A stretch of DNA of 23,125 bases. It comes from CAILZL01 sp050181835. Lineage in GTDB: Bacteria; Pseudomonadota; Gammaproteobacteria; Steroidobacterales; Steroidobacteraceae. The notes under the pieces are model-generated. The model did no database searches and was not told the DNA's origin. It saw only the letters and a list, made by a program, of their open reading frames with translations. Position 1 is the stretch's first letter. Each line of letters opens with the position of its first letter. The position numbers were made by a program, and so were the translations under genes. Location of the stretch: positions 1 to 23,125 of the forward strand of contig JBFXCU010000030.1 in NCBI GenBank assembly GCA_050181835.1. The letters are read 5' to 3'. Below, piece by piece: positions 1 through 6,983 of this stretch.

Positions 1-5
1 CTGCG

Positions 6-36
6 CCACCCGAAGCTCCGTAGGAGCGTAGGGTGG
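6..36. repeat. REP-like palindrome abutting the tRNA-Ser gene
   Basis: The outer stem CCACCC (6-11) pairs with GGGTGG (31-36). The inner part is GAAG-CTCC-gta-GGAG-CGTA, where GCTCC and GGAGC pair again. The inner motif GAAGCTC...GAGCGTA recurs at 20163-20189 with a different but still self-complementary outer stem. This copy overlaps the first two bases of the tRNA. It is probably a host extragenic repeat; its function is unknown. Confidence 0.6.
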
Positions 37-124
37 AGAGGTGGCCGAGCGGTTGAAGGCGCACGCCTGGAAAGTGTGTATACCTGAAAGGGTATCGTGA
101 GTTCGAATCTCATCCTCTCCGCCA
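35..124 (+). tRNA. tRNA-Ser (anticodon GGA)
   Basis: This is a 90-nt class II tRNA with a long variable arm. The acceptor GGAGAGG pairs with CCTCTCC before the discriminator G and an encoded CCA (122-124). The anticodon stem is 62-66/74-78 with one G-U pair, the loop is CTGGAAA, and the anticodon GGA is at 69-71, reading UCC/UCU serine codons. The T arm contains GTTCGAATC. The gene looks intact. It sits just upstream of the recombinase operon, as is common at genomic islands, but I found no second copy of its 3' end at the right side of the island. Confidence 0.97.
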
Positions 125-278
125 TTTCCCTGACCTGAACATTTTATCTGGCCGCTATGGCCGATACGAAAGCCCATGTGGCGCGGGGTTCAGGCGGGTT
201 TTGTGTGTACTGCCCCGGCGGCGGGCTTCCACCCTTTCATACGCGCCCTTTCTCTGAACGGCCAATTCTTCTCTTTTT

Positions 279-312
279 GGTGTGTACCGCGACAATACGG
301 TCGGTACACGCC
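279..312. repeat. Inverted repeat, candidate regulatory or attachment site
   Basis: GGTGTGTACCG (279-289) faces CGGTACACGCC (302-312) with 10 of 11 complementary positions. The string TGTGTACCG occurs again at 19905-19913 near the right end of the island, where TGTGTAC faces GTACACA (19949-19955). Serine-integrase attachment sites are imperfect inverted repeats, so this may belong to an att site. An operator is equally possible. Confidence 0.3.
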
Positions 313-536
313 AACACCCTGTTTTGAATCATTTTTGCTTCCGTATGTTTCGCGCGGGGTGAACGCTCTTCGTTTATGAGCAGCTCCGGCACCGTTCAGG
401 GAAGACAAAGGAACAGGAGCGAAACCTTGGTCGATTGTTGCCCTTTTCGCGCGCGCGTAAAATCAGGGCATGATGGAAAGAACAGCCCGATATAACCGAG
501 AAATACCGCTGAATGCAGGCGTTTTTGCTTCATTCA

Positions 537-568
537 ACTGGACTTGCGCGCCAACCGAAGCATTCATG
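537..568 (+). promoter_or_regulatory. Shared promoter/operator motif, copy A (recombination operon)
   Basis: ACTGGA, then 14 nt, then GAAGCATTCATG. The same blocks at the same spacing occur at 7882-7913 and, on the minus strand, at 19843-19874. Each copy ends 19-29 nt before a start codon with a good ribosome binding site. In the other two copies ACTGGA is preceded by TTG, giving a TTGACT -35-like hexamer; here it is TCA. No normal -10 box lies at the right distance, so an element-specific activator or an unusual sigma factor is possible. Confidence 0.6.
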
Positions 569-597
569 TCGAACCTTCTCAAGGAAAGGATTTTGAC

Positions 598-1056
598 ATG
601 AGCAATAATATGATTGGGCGCATTGCAGCCCTGCCGGAGATGACGGCACCTGAATTAAAGACTCTCTGGAAAAGCCTCTATGCCAAGGAGCCGCCGCCCT
701 TCAACAAGACGTATTTCGTCAAACGACTGGCCTATCGGATTCAGGAGCTGGAATACGGCATGGACAGCCACCCGTTGGAGCGGAGCCTCGAAGCTTATGC
801 CCGCCAAAACCTCGATCTGCAGGGCCAGCCCAAGCGCAAGACGCCGAAGAAACGGCACAACAATCTCGTCTCCGGCACCCGCCTGATGCGCGAATACCAA
901 GGCGAGGAACACCATGTCACGGTGCTGCATCACGGCTTTGAATATCGCGGCCAGCGCTACAAAAGTCTCTCCCGCATCGCCAAGGTGATCACCGGCCAGC
1001 AATGGTCGGGGCCACTGTTCTTTGGCTTGAAAAGCATGAATGGAGGCAAGCCATGA
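598..1056 (+). CDS. DUF2924 family protein
   Basis: This 152-aa protein matches the DUF2924 family, which is found almost always directly upstream of a serine recombinase in alphaproteobacterial mobile elements; its biochemical role is unknown. The family pattern is visible: an N-terminal helical part with LKTLWKSLY and a PPFNKTYFVKRLAYRIQELEYG stretch at about residues 15-55, and a C-terminal part with GTRLMREYQG, then an EYRGQRYKSLSRIAK-type segment and a TGQQWSGPLFFGL-type ending. The ATG at 598 is chosen because AAGGAAAGGA lies about 8 nt upstream; a longer TTG-started frame from 544 would run through the promoter motif. The stop overlaps the recombinase start as ATGA, so the two are translationally coupled. 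It may assist or regulate the recombinase. Confidence 0.9.
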   Translation: MSNNMIGRIAALPEMTAPELKTLWKSLYAKEPPPFNKTYFVKRLAYRIQELEYGMDSHPLERSLEAYARQNLDLQGQPKRKTPKKRHNNLVSGTRLMREYQGEEHHVTVLHHGFEYRGQRYKSLSRIAKVITGQQWSGPLFFGLKSMNGGKP

Positions 1057-2399
1057 CCGCGCCTGTCAAACCGAAAATCCGCTGCGCGGTTTATACCCGC
1101 AAATCTCATGAAGAAGGACTGGAGCAGGAATTCAATTCTCTGGATGCACAGCGCGAGGCGGCGGAAGCCTATATCGCCGCACAGCGTCATGAAGGCTGGC
1201 TACTTTATCCTGACCGTTATGACGATGGCGGGTTCACGGGCGGCAACATCGAGCGCCCCGCGCTCAAGCGCCTGATGGCAGATATTGAGGCGGGAAAGAT
1301 CGATGTCGTTGTGGTTTACAAGATTGACCGCCTGACACGCTCGCTCGCGGATTTTTCAAAGCTGATTGAGATTTTTGAAAGACACAACGTTAGTTTCGTT
1401 TCTGTCACGCAGCAATTCAACACCACGACATCGATGGGGCGGCTGGTATTGAATGTGCTGCTATCCTTCGCGCAGTTTGAGCGCGAGGTCACGGGCGAGC
1501 GCATCCGTGACAAGCTGGCAGCCAGCAAGCGCAAAGGCATGTGGATGGGTGGCTGCCCGCCGCTCGGCTATGACATCGAAAACCGCAAGCTGATCATCAA
1601 TCCGGAACAGGCCGAGATCATCCGCTTTATCTTTGCGCGATTCCTGTTCACCCGCTCAATCACCGCCGTGGTCATGGAAGCGCGCGAGCACGGCTATCGC
1701 ACCCGCACCCATACCAGCCGACGCGGCAACACACGCCATGGCAGGCTACTAGATAAAGGCTTTGTCTATCAGGTCATCACCAATCCTGTTTATATCGGCA
1801 AGATCACCCATAAGGGCGAATGGCATGAAGGTCAGCACGCGCCGATCATCAGCAAGGATGCGTGGGATCAGGTGCGCGCCATTATGGACACCAACTCCGT
1901 CGCGCGCGGCAACCGACAAAAACGGAAGACCAGTGCGGCGCTGCTGGGACTTCTTCGCTGCGGCGGATGCAGTTCCGGCATGACGATGACTTGTACCAGG
2001 CGGCGCGGCAAACTGTATAATTACTACACGCCCAGCGCGCACATGAAGAAATCCTGCCTGGATTGTCCTGTCGGCAGCGTCAGTGCAGGAGAAATGGACA
2101 CCATTGTCCTGCAACAGCTGCAAGGCGTGTTCACCGCGCCGGAGGTCGTTGCCGAAACCTGGCAACAGGCCGTCAAAACCGATCCATCCATCACGCCCGA
2201 CGATGTGCGCCAGCAATTGGGCAATATCCTGGAAGTATGGAATGAGCTGTTCCCGCCGGAGCAACAACGGATCATGCGCCAAATCGTGCGGGAAATCGTC
2301 CTAAAGCCTGACGGGTTGCGGATATTCCTGCATGACAATGACCTGAGCGAATTGATCCAAGGCGTGCCGCGTCGAGAGAAAACGGAGGTAGCGGCATGA
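1053..2399 (+). CDS. Serine recombinase (site-specific integrase/resolvase)
   Basis: This 448-aa protein of the serine recombinase family cuts and rejoins DNA through a phosphoserine link and is the likely integrase of the island. The resolvase domain spans about residues 9-150: the catalytic serine is Ser18 in AVYTRKS, followed by DGGFTGGN, KIDRLTRSLADF and the FAQFERE/GERIRDK block. A recombinase domain follows, then a zinc-ribbon at about 300-345 (LRCGGC...CLDC). It lacks the long C-terminal coiled coil of 500-700-aa phage integrases and is therefore on the short side. The ATG at 1053 has TGGAGG 7 nt upstream and overlaps the DUF2924 stop. The stop overlaps the next start by ATGA. It appears intact, so the element could still be mobile. 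Confidence 0.95.
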   Translation: MTAPVKPKIRCAVYTRKSHEEGLEQEFNSLDAQREAAEAYIAAQRHEGWLLYPDRYDDGGFTGGNIERPALKRLMADIEAGKIDVVVVYKIDRLTRSLADFSKLIEIFERHNVSFVSVTQQFNTTTSMGRLVLNVLLSFAQFEREVTGERIRDKLAASKRKGMWMGGCPPLGYDIENRKLIINPEQAEIIRFIFARFLFTRSITAVVMEAREHGYRTRTHTSRRGNTRHGRLLDKGFVYQVITNPVYIGKITHKGEWHEGQHAPIISKDAWDQVRAIMDTNSVARGNRQKRKTSAALLGLLRCGGCSSGMTMTCTRRRGKLYNYYTPSAHMKKSCLDCPVGSVSAGEMDTIVLQQLQGVFTAPEVVAETWQQAVKTDPSITPDDVRQQLGNILEVWNELFPPEQQRIMRQIVREIVLKPDGLRIFLHDNDLSELIQGVPRREKTEVAA

Positions 2400-2830
2400 C
2401 GGATAATCTCTGCATCCACGTTCCTCTCAAACTGAAACGGCGCGGCGGGCGCAAGATGATCCTGTTGCCTGAAGAAGCGGCCACAAGGCATGGACCGTCG
2501 CAAAATCGGTTTGACGAAACGCTGATGAATGGCATTGCCAAGGCCTGGCGTTGGCAGGCGCTGTATGAGCGCGGCAATTACGCCTCGCTTGATGCCTTTG
2601 CCGAAAAGAACAGGCTCAACAAATCCTATTCCGCGCGCATCATGCGGCTCAATCTTCTCGCGCCCGACATTCGCCAGAAAATCATGGAAGGCTGCCAGCC
2701 CAAAGGGCTGAAGCTGGCTGACCTGATGGGTGCCTTTCCGCCCTTGTGGGAGGAACAACGAAATATTTTTGGCTTTGCGCCCGACATTCCCGATGCTCAA
2801 GCGATAAGTAAGGCAAAGAATAAGAGGTAG
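2396..2830 (+). CDS. Small KorB/ParB-like HTH protein of recombinase operon
   Basis: This 144-aa protein of unknown function starts in an ATGA overlap with the recombinase. The middle part, about residues 60-110 (YASLDAFAEKNRLNKSYSAR, then LNLLAPDIRQKI and a GCQPKGL turn), has the look of the HTH segment of KorB/ParB-like proteins, in which a helix-turn-helix is followed by a 'LAPDI...IL.G' helix pair. The C-terminus contains FPPLWEEQRNIFGF. Such proteins commonly follow serine recombinases in alphaproteobacterial elements. DNA binding, perhaps at the recombination or operator site, is an inference from the HTH-like pattern. A catalytic role is not suggested. Confidence 0.8.
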   Translation: MTDNLCIHVPLKLKRRGGRKMILLPEEAATRHGPSQNRFDETLMNGIAKAWRWQALYERGNYASLDAFAEKNRLNKSYSARIMRLNLLAPDIRQKIMEGCQPKGLKLADLMGAFPPLWEEQRNIFGFAPDIPDAQAISKAKNKR

Positions 2831-2833
2831 CGC

Positions 2834-3457
2834 ATGCCATTGCCGAAACGCGAGTATTTTTATCTGCAGGAAGTCGTGCGTAAGCTCGATATGAGCGAGT
2901 TTGACCTGCAGTATTACATCTCGCACGGACATATCCTGGCATCCGTTTGGCTGAACCGTGATATTTTCCAACATCAATACTAGAACCTGCATAACTACGA
3001 ATACGCCGTTGGCCCTAAGGACCCGCATGAGGGTTATGCCTATGTCTCTCCCAATGCCGCGCGGGAAATCTTCACCTGCGGCATGGCCCATGTGACGGAG
3101 TTCTACCTCAGTCATCCCGATATGATGATTTCGCTGACCGAAAAAGACCCACGCATTCTTGTGCGTCGTTCAGCGCTGATGATCAGCACATGGGATCTGG
3201 AGTTTTTCGTTGAGAAGCACGCGCTAACGTCAGCCGAGAAACCAGGTGCCGCAGGCAGGCCATCAACGACCAAACATATTCTCGAAGAACATGCGCGGCG
3301 GATATCGACAGGTACTGCCTACAAGAACCGCACACAGGAAGCGCAGGCGCTGTACGATTGGCACCGTCTGCATCACAAAGATATCGCCCCGCCCAGCCGC
3401 GATTCCATCCGCAATGCGCTGATGAAGTTCGATCCGCGCGCCTTTCAAGCCGCATAA
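2834..3457 (+). pseudogene. Putative DNA-binding protein gene interrupted by one in-frame TAG
   Basis: From ATG 2834 (GAGG about 7 nt upstream, 3 nt after the previous stop) the frame reads 49 codons to a TAG at 2981-2983, then continues open with no shift for another 158 codons to TAA at 3455-3457. The full frame would give about 207 aa. The N-terminal part (YFYLQEVVRKLDMSEFDLQYYISHG) resembles a MerR-like winged HTH. The C-terminal part has a basic AGRPSTTKHILEEHARR segment and a PPSRDSIRN motif like HTH proteins in mobile elements. One C-to-T change (CAG to TAG, after QHQY) would explain the stop. The downstream part could be translated separately from ATG 3083 (124 aa). Gene identity is unknown. 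Confidence 0.75.
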
Positions 3458-3466
3458 AATAAAACC

Positions 3467-3499
3467 GTTTCATGCAATTTAATGCGCCTGTTTCATGCA
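3467..3499. promoter_or_regulatory. Direct repeat GTTTCATGCA in front of the HTH-primase operon
   Basis: GTTTCATGCA occurs at 3467-3476 and again at 3490-3499, start to start 23 bp, about two helical turns. The site is 55 nt before the start of the HTH gene at 3555. This spacing is what two regulator dimers on one DNA face would need. The ACTGGA-N14-GAAGC motif seen before the other two HTH genes is absent here, although TTCATG is shared. Confidence 0.4.
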
Positions 3500-3554
3500 G
3501 CGCATCGCAAGCATGATGGCCTTCAGAGCAATTCAGGCATGGAGGCCATAACAC

Positions 3555-3788
3555 ATGACGGAAATCAGGCATATGAATCAGGTCGACCTCTCGCGCAGGC
3601 TTGGCGTGTCCTGCCGCACGTTGGAGCGCTGGCGCTGGACGGGTGTTGGCCCAAAATTCATCAAGGTCGGCGGTCGCGTGAAATACCGCGTGGCCGACGT
3701 GGAAGCGTTCGAGCAGAGCCGCTTGTGCCAGTCCACAGCAGATCGGCATTACTTCGACATCCCGAAAAGCGCCGGGGTGCAAGCATGA
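3555..3788 (+). CDS. MerR/AlpA-type helix-turn-helix protein (copy 1)
   Basis: This 77-aa protein of the HTH_17/AlpA type consists of little more than a winged helix-turn-helix: VDLSRRLGVSCRTLERWRW is the HTH (about residues 10-28), followed by a WTGVGPKFIKVGGRVKYR wing and DVEAFE. Members act as excisionases (recombination directionality factors) or as transcription regulators of integrative elements. ATG 3555 has GGAGG about 9 nt upstream. The stop overlaps the next start (ATGA). Copy 2 at 7933 is nearly identical through the core and shares the tail SRLCQSTADRHYFD; copy 3 at 19600-19821 is more distant. The position at the head of the primase operon fits a regulator of replication or excision. 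Confidence 0.88.
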   Translation: MTEIRHMNQVDLSRRLGVSCRTLERWRWTGVGPKFIKVGGRVKYRVADVEAFEQSRLCQSTADRHYFDIPKSAGVQA

Positions 3789-4276
3789 ACGATTTCGGCA
3801 TGAGCAGCGATTGCGCAACGCGGGCGCAAATCGACGCGATGATCAACCTCCCGGCCACGCCTGGGCATATCAAAAGCATTCTCAAAGTCGTGCGCGATTA
3901 CGGTGTTGTCTATATCGCATTGCTTCAAAACGGTGATGCACTGCCGTCAGAAAAGCTCAATAACCCTGTACCATCTGTAACTGTAATCGGCGATGATACC
4001 GATAAAGCCCTGGGGCCGGAAGGATTTGACGCACTGACCTTGCGGGTTTGCGCAATGCGCGCTTCCAGTATCGCCATCATCTCCAGCGAGACAGTACCGA
4101 ACATTTATACCCTCTTTAGCCTGATGAGCGGTTTATTGCGCGCGCATACGCTGATCATTGAAACGCGCCCTGAGCAGGAACGGGCCTGGATTGATTATGT
4201 GCAGGCTATTTCTTCCGATGTTCCCGTCATCCTCAGCACCGCCATGCCACAAGGCTGGGAGCAGAAAACGGCATGA
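3785..4276 (+). CDS. Uncharacterised 163-aa protein in primase operon
   Basis: I do not recognise this family. ATG 3785 is chosen because it makes an ATGA overlap with the HTH gene; a longer open frame from 3482 would run across that gene in another frame. The protein has alternating hydrophobic strands and helices (ILKVVRDYGVVYIALLQ, VPSVTVIGDD, ASSIAIISSETV, AHTLIIETRP, VPVILSTAMPQGW), which suggests a compact alpha/beta fold of Rossmann-like type. There is no signal peptide or membrane segment. It is followed by another ATGA overlap with the primase at 4273. Tight coupling on both sides suggests it works with the primase or the HTH regulator, but that is inference. Confidence 0.75.
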   Translation: MNDFGMSSDCATRAQIDAMINLPATPGHIKSILKVVRDYGVVYIALLQNGDALPSEKLNNPVPSVTVIGDDTDKALGPEGFDALTLRVCAMRASSIAIISSETVPNIYTLFSLMSGLLRAHTLIIETRPEQERAWIDYVQAISSDVPVILSTAMPQGWEQKTA

Positions 4277-6675
4277 CGGAGCAGCATTCCATTGCAGACA
4301 TCGCGGAAATGCTGAACGCCAGGATGTCGGATCTGGCCTTGCATCTGCTGGGCGAGCCGAACCGGGCCTTAAGCACGCGTGAACAACTGCGCTATGGCAG
4401 TAAGGGCAGCGTGGCCGTTGATGTTGCGGGCGACAAAGCGGGTAAATGGTATGACCATGAAAGCGGCGTTGGCGGTGATGGATTGGAACTTGTCTGCCAT
4501 GTCATGAATCTGCGCAACGGCGCGGCGTGTAATTGGGCGAAGAACTGGCTGGGGATTGAGAATAAGCCAGGTCTGAATATCGGCATCTCCACCTATCGCG
4601 CAGCGCCTTCGGAACAGCCAAAAAACGATAAGGCCGAAAGAGTCGCCGATATTCTGAAAGGCTGCGGCCCCATTGAGGGCACGCCTGCCGAGTGTTATTT
4701 GAAGCGGCGCGGCATCAAGGCGCTACCGCTAGCCTGTGTTCAGTTTCGGCCCCACGCTTATGCCGGGTATGGCGCGCTTGTTGCTCAGGCCACGGATGAG
4801 AACGGTTATGTTCTTGCCATCCAGCAGATTTATCTGACCGATGCGGGCGAGAAAGCGCCTCTTCCGGTCGTCAAACGCACGAATAAGGCCGTCGAGAAAT
4901 GGGCCGAAAAATCCGCCGTCCGCTTTCCCGGCAAGCAACCATTGATCCTGGCTGAGGGCGTTGAGACCGCCCTTTCGCTCTGGCAAGCGACAGGCCAAGA
5001 GACATGGGCCTGTTTGGGCATTTCAAATATCGGCTCGGCCCCGGTGACGGAAGGCACGATTGTTACCGTCGCCCGCGACGGCGACCTGCCGGGCAGCAAG
5101 GCGGACGGCCAGATCAAACGGGCGATTGCCAAACTGCAGAAGCGCGGATTGACCGTAAAGGTCGCGACGCCACCCGAAGGCAAAGACTTTAATGACGTTC
5201 TTCGTGACGAAGGCGAAGAAGCGGTGCGTGCGCTGATCGATAAAGCCGAGAATTTTCAGGGTTCGTTCGGCTTGGATCAGGCGCGCACCGTCTTTATCGG
5301 CTCGGATGTCGAGATCGCGGGCCGTGTCCGCGAGGATTTAATCGACAACCACGGCAGGATTGTCCATGCCGAGGGTCATTTCTGGCGGTACGCGGCAACG
5401 CACTGGAAAGCTATACCCGACCACGAGCTTCGGCTGGCCACGCATATATACGATGGCGCACACTATAAAACACCCAAGGGCGAGCCGACACGCGTGAAGC
5501 TCGGCAAAGGCCGTGTGGATTCCATCCTCAACGAGTTAGCCGCATTATTGACGGAGGAAACCTTCTTCACCGATGCGCCTGTCGGCATCAATTGTCGGAG
5601 CGGGTTTATTCGTTTTGCACCGGATGGAAGCGCGCAGATTGAACCGCATGAACGCGAGCATCGCTGCCGACATACCTTACCGGGACATTGGCAAGCGGAT
5701 TATTCAGTTTCCGGCAACAAGCTGCTGGATCAGCTGTTACACGGCGTATTCCATGGCGATGCTGATGCCGACCAGAAAACAAGTTTATTGGCCGAGGTCT
5801 GTGGCTCCGCTGCCTTAGGCTATGCCACAAAGCTGATCCAGCCCCGCGCAGTCATTCTGAAAGGCGAACGTGCCGAGAATGGCAAGAGCCAGATTTTGGA
5901 TTTGGCGCGCGGATTGTTGCCTGTATCGGCCATCTCTTCCGTCACCGCTGCGCGCATGGGCGATGAACGCCATGTCATCGGCCTTGCCGGAAAACTGCTG
6001 AATGCTAGCGACGAGCTGTCATCCTCTGCCGCCGTTGCTTCCGAAACCTTCAAAGCGATCATTACGGGCGAACCTGTGGACGGGCGCGATGTTTATAAAT
6101 CCCGCGTAGAGTTTCGGCCTGTCGCGCAGCATGTCTTCGCCACCAATACCCTGCCGCCATTTCAGGGTGGGATGGATCGCGGCGTGCAGCGCCGCCTGCT
6201 GGTCATCACCTTCAACCGCATCATTCCGATTGAGGAACGCGTTGAGGCTATCGGTCGGCGCATTGCCGTAGAAGAAGCCGATCAGCTTTTGGCCTGGGCC
6301 GTGCAAGGCGCATCCCGCCTGATCCGCCAGCGCAATTTCACCATTCCGCCCAGCAGCAAGGTGGCATTGACCGATTGGATTTTGGGGGCCGATCCCGTGC
6401 TGGCATGGCTGGATGAATGCGTGGAAGTCCGGCTCTCGATTTCAGGATCAACCATCGCCACGCGCGCCGCCTATGAGCAATTTCAAACCTGGGCGGTAGC
6501 GGAAGGCTTTAACCGCGACAAGCTGCCTGCCATCAACGGTTTCGTGCAACGCGTATTAGCCAACGCGGCAGGCGTTGAGTCCAAGCGCACTAATACAGGC
6601 CGCGTTTTTATCGGGCTTTCGCTTAAACGCTCCGCCGTCACCGCAACCTACACTTCAGCACGATATGGGGTGTGA
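4273..6675 (+). CDS. P4-type primase-helicase (Toprim plus SF3 helicase)
   Basis: This 800-aa replication protein combines primer synthesis and DNA unwinding, as in phage P4 alpha-like proteins. The N-terminus carries the GKWYDHESGVGGD motif (57-69) seen in Toprim primases of mobile elements. The Toprim domain is at about 222-325: LILAEGVETALSL with Glu228, and VARDGDLPG with Asp269/Asp271. A linker follows to about 500. The SF3 helicase domain has Walker A GERAENGKS (531-539), Walker B KLLNASDEL (574-582), sensor VFATNTLPPF (621-630) and an arginine-rich QRRLL segment (639-643). A winged-helix tail follows. It starts in an ATGA overlap with the upstream gene, and its stop lies inside the left arm of the dyad at 6671-6899. 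It likely replicates the excised element. Confidence 0.92.
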   Translation: MTEQHSIADIAEMLNARMSDLALHLLGEPNRALSTREQLRYGSKGSVAVDVAGDKAGKWYDHESGVGGDGLELVCHVMNLRNGAACNWAKNWLGIENKPGLNIGISTYRAAPSEQPKNDKAERVADILKGCGPIEGTPAECYLKRRGIKALPLACVQFRPHAYAGYGALVAQATDENGYVLAIQQIYLTDAGEKAPLPVVKRTNKAVEKWAEKSAVRFPGKQPLILAEGVETALSLWQATGQETWACLGISNIGSAPVTEGTIVTVARDGDLPGSKADGQIKRAIAKLQKRGLTVKVATPPEGKDFNDVLRDEGEEAVRALIDKAENFQGSFGLDQARTVFIGSDVEIAGRVREDLIDNHGRIVHAEGHFWRYAATHWKAIPDHELRLATHIYDGAHYKTPKGEPTRVKLGKGRVDSILNELAALLTEETFFTDAPVGINCRSGFIRFAPDGSAQIEPHEREHRCRHTLPGHWQADYSVSGNKLLDQLLHGVFHGDADADQKTSLLAEVCGSAALGYATKLIQPRAVILKGERAENGKSQILDLARGLLPVSAISSVTAARMGDERHVIGLAGKLLNASDELSSSAAVASETFKAIITGEPVDGRDVYKSRVEFRPVAQHVFATNTLPPFQGGMDRGVQRRLLVITFNRIIPIEERVEAIGRRIAVEEADQLLAWAVQGASRLIRQRNFTIPPSSKVALTDWILGADPVLAWLDECVEVRLSISGSTIATRAAYEQFQTWAVAEGFNRDKLPAINGFVQRVLANAAGVESKRTNTGRVFIGLSLKRSAVTATYTSARYGV

Positions 6676-6899
6676 CGCATGAGTGACGCAAAAGTGACAG
6701 ATTTTCTGGGCCAAGCATTTGATTGTGTTGAGATGACGCATCCAACCCTCAACCATCGCGATATAGGCGAAATTTGTGATCACAACATATCACATCATCA
6801 CCCCACATATATAAGGGTTAACCCCCAGCTGCGTCATCTCAACACCGCCAATGGGTTAGATCGTTTTTACCGTCACTTCAGCGTCACTCATGCGTCACA
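6671..6899. other. Candidate replication origin: 229-bp dyad with six RTGACGC boxes
   Basis: Two pairs of inverted arms share exactly the same centre (6785). The outer pair is 6671-6698/6872-6899, 26 of 28 complementary, including an exact 18-bp core. The inner pair is 6725-6740/6830-6845, 16 of 16. The heptamer RTGACGC occurs at 6672, 6683 and 6733, and in reverse at 6831, 6881 and 6892, mirrored at 49, 99 and 110 bp from the centre. The middle contains the palindrome TTGTGATCACAA (6775-6786), an AT-rich CACATATATAAG stretch and GGGTTAACCC (6815-6824). P4-type alpha proteins bind iterons near their own gene, so an origin is the best reading. A transcriptional operator is the alternative. Confidence 0.6.
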
Positions 6900-6909
6900 T
6901 CCCCACGCG

Positions 6910-6958
6910 CTGACAGATCGCGCACCATCTGTCAGGCCGCTGCCGCCTTTTTGGCAGC
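6910..6958 (+). other. Two small hairpins between candidate origin and coiled-coil gene
   Basis: CTGACAGAT (6910-6918) pairs perfectly with ATCTGTCAG (6927-6935), loop 8 nt. It is followed by GCTGCC (6939-6944) pairing with GGCAGC (6953-6958) around a loop containing TTTTT. No T-run follows the second stem, so this is not a standard intrinsic terminator. It lies just before the ribosome binding site of the gene at 6984 and may affect its expression or belong to the origin. Confidence 0.4.
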
Positions 6959-6983
6959 ATATCCCTCATGAAAGGAACCATCC

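Larger units (their letters stand above)
125..597. other. Gap between tRNA-Ser and the recombination operon (left island edge)
   Basis: No convincing gene lies here. It holds an inverted repeat at 279-289/302-312 (10 of 11 pairs, 12-nt loop), a 10-nt alternating CG tract at 448-457 flanked by TTTT and AAAA, a second TGTGTAC at 204-210, and near its right end the shared promoter motif (537-568). The left junction of the island is probably in this stretch, because recombinase elements usually carry the integrase next to an attachment site. The exact junction cannot be placed from this sequence alone. Confidence 0.5.

Noticed and set aside
544..597. TTG-started extension of the DUF2924 protein
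   Set aside because: It runs through the shared promoter motif and has no ribosome binding site; ATG 598 has a good one.
2024..3115. 363-codon minus-strand open frame
   Set aside because: It is antisense to the end of the recombinase, the KorB-like gene and the broken gene, all with clear coding character. No domain pattern in the minus-strand product.
3482..3784. N-terminal extension of the 163-aa protein
   Set aside because: It overlaps the whole HTH gene in another frame; the ATGA-coupled start at 3785 fits the operon.
6939..6958. Intrinsic terminator after the candidate origin
   Set aside because: The stem has only 6 pairs and the T-run is in the loop, not after the stem.
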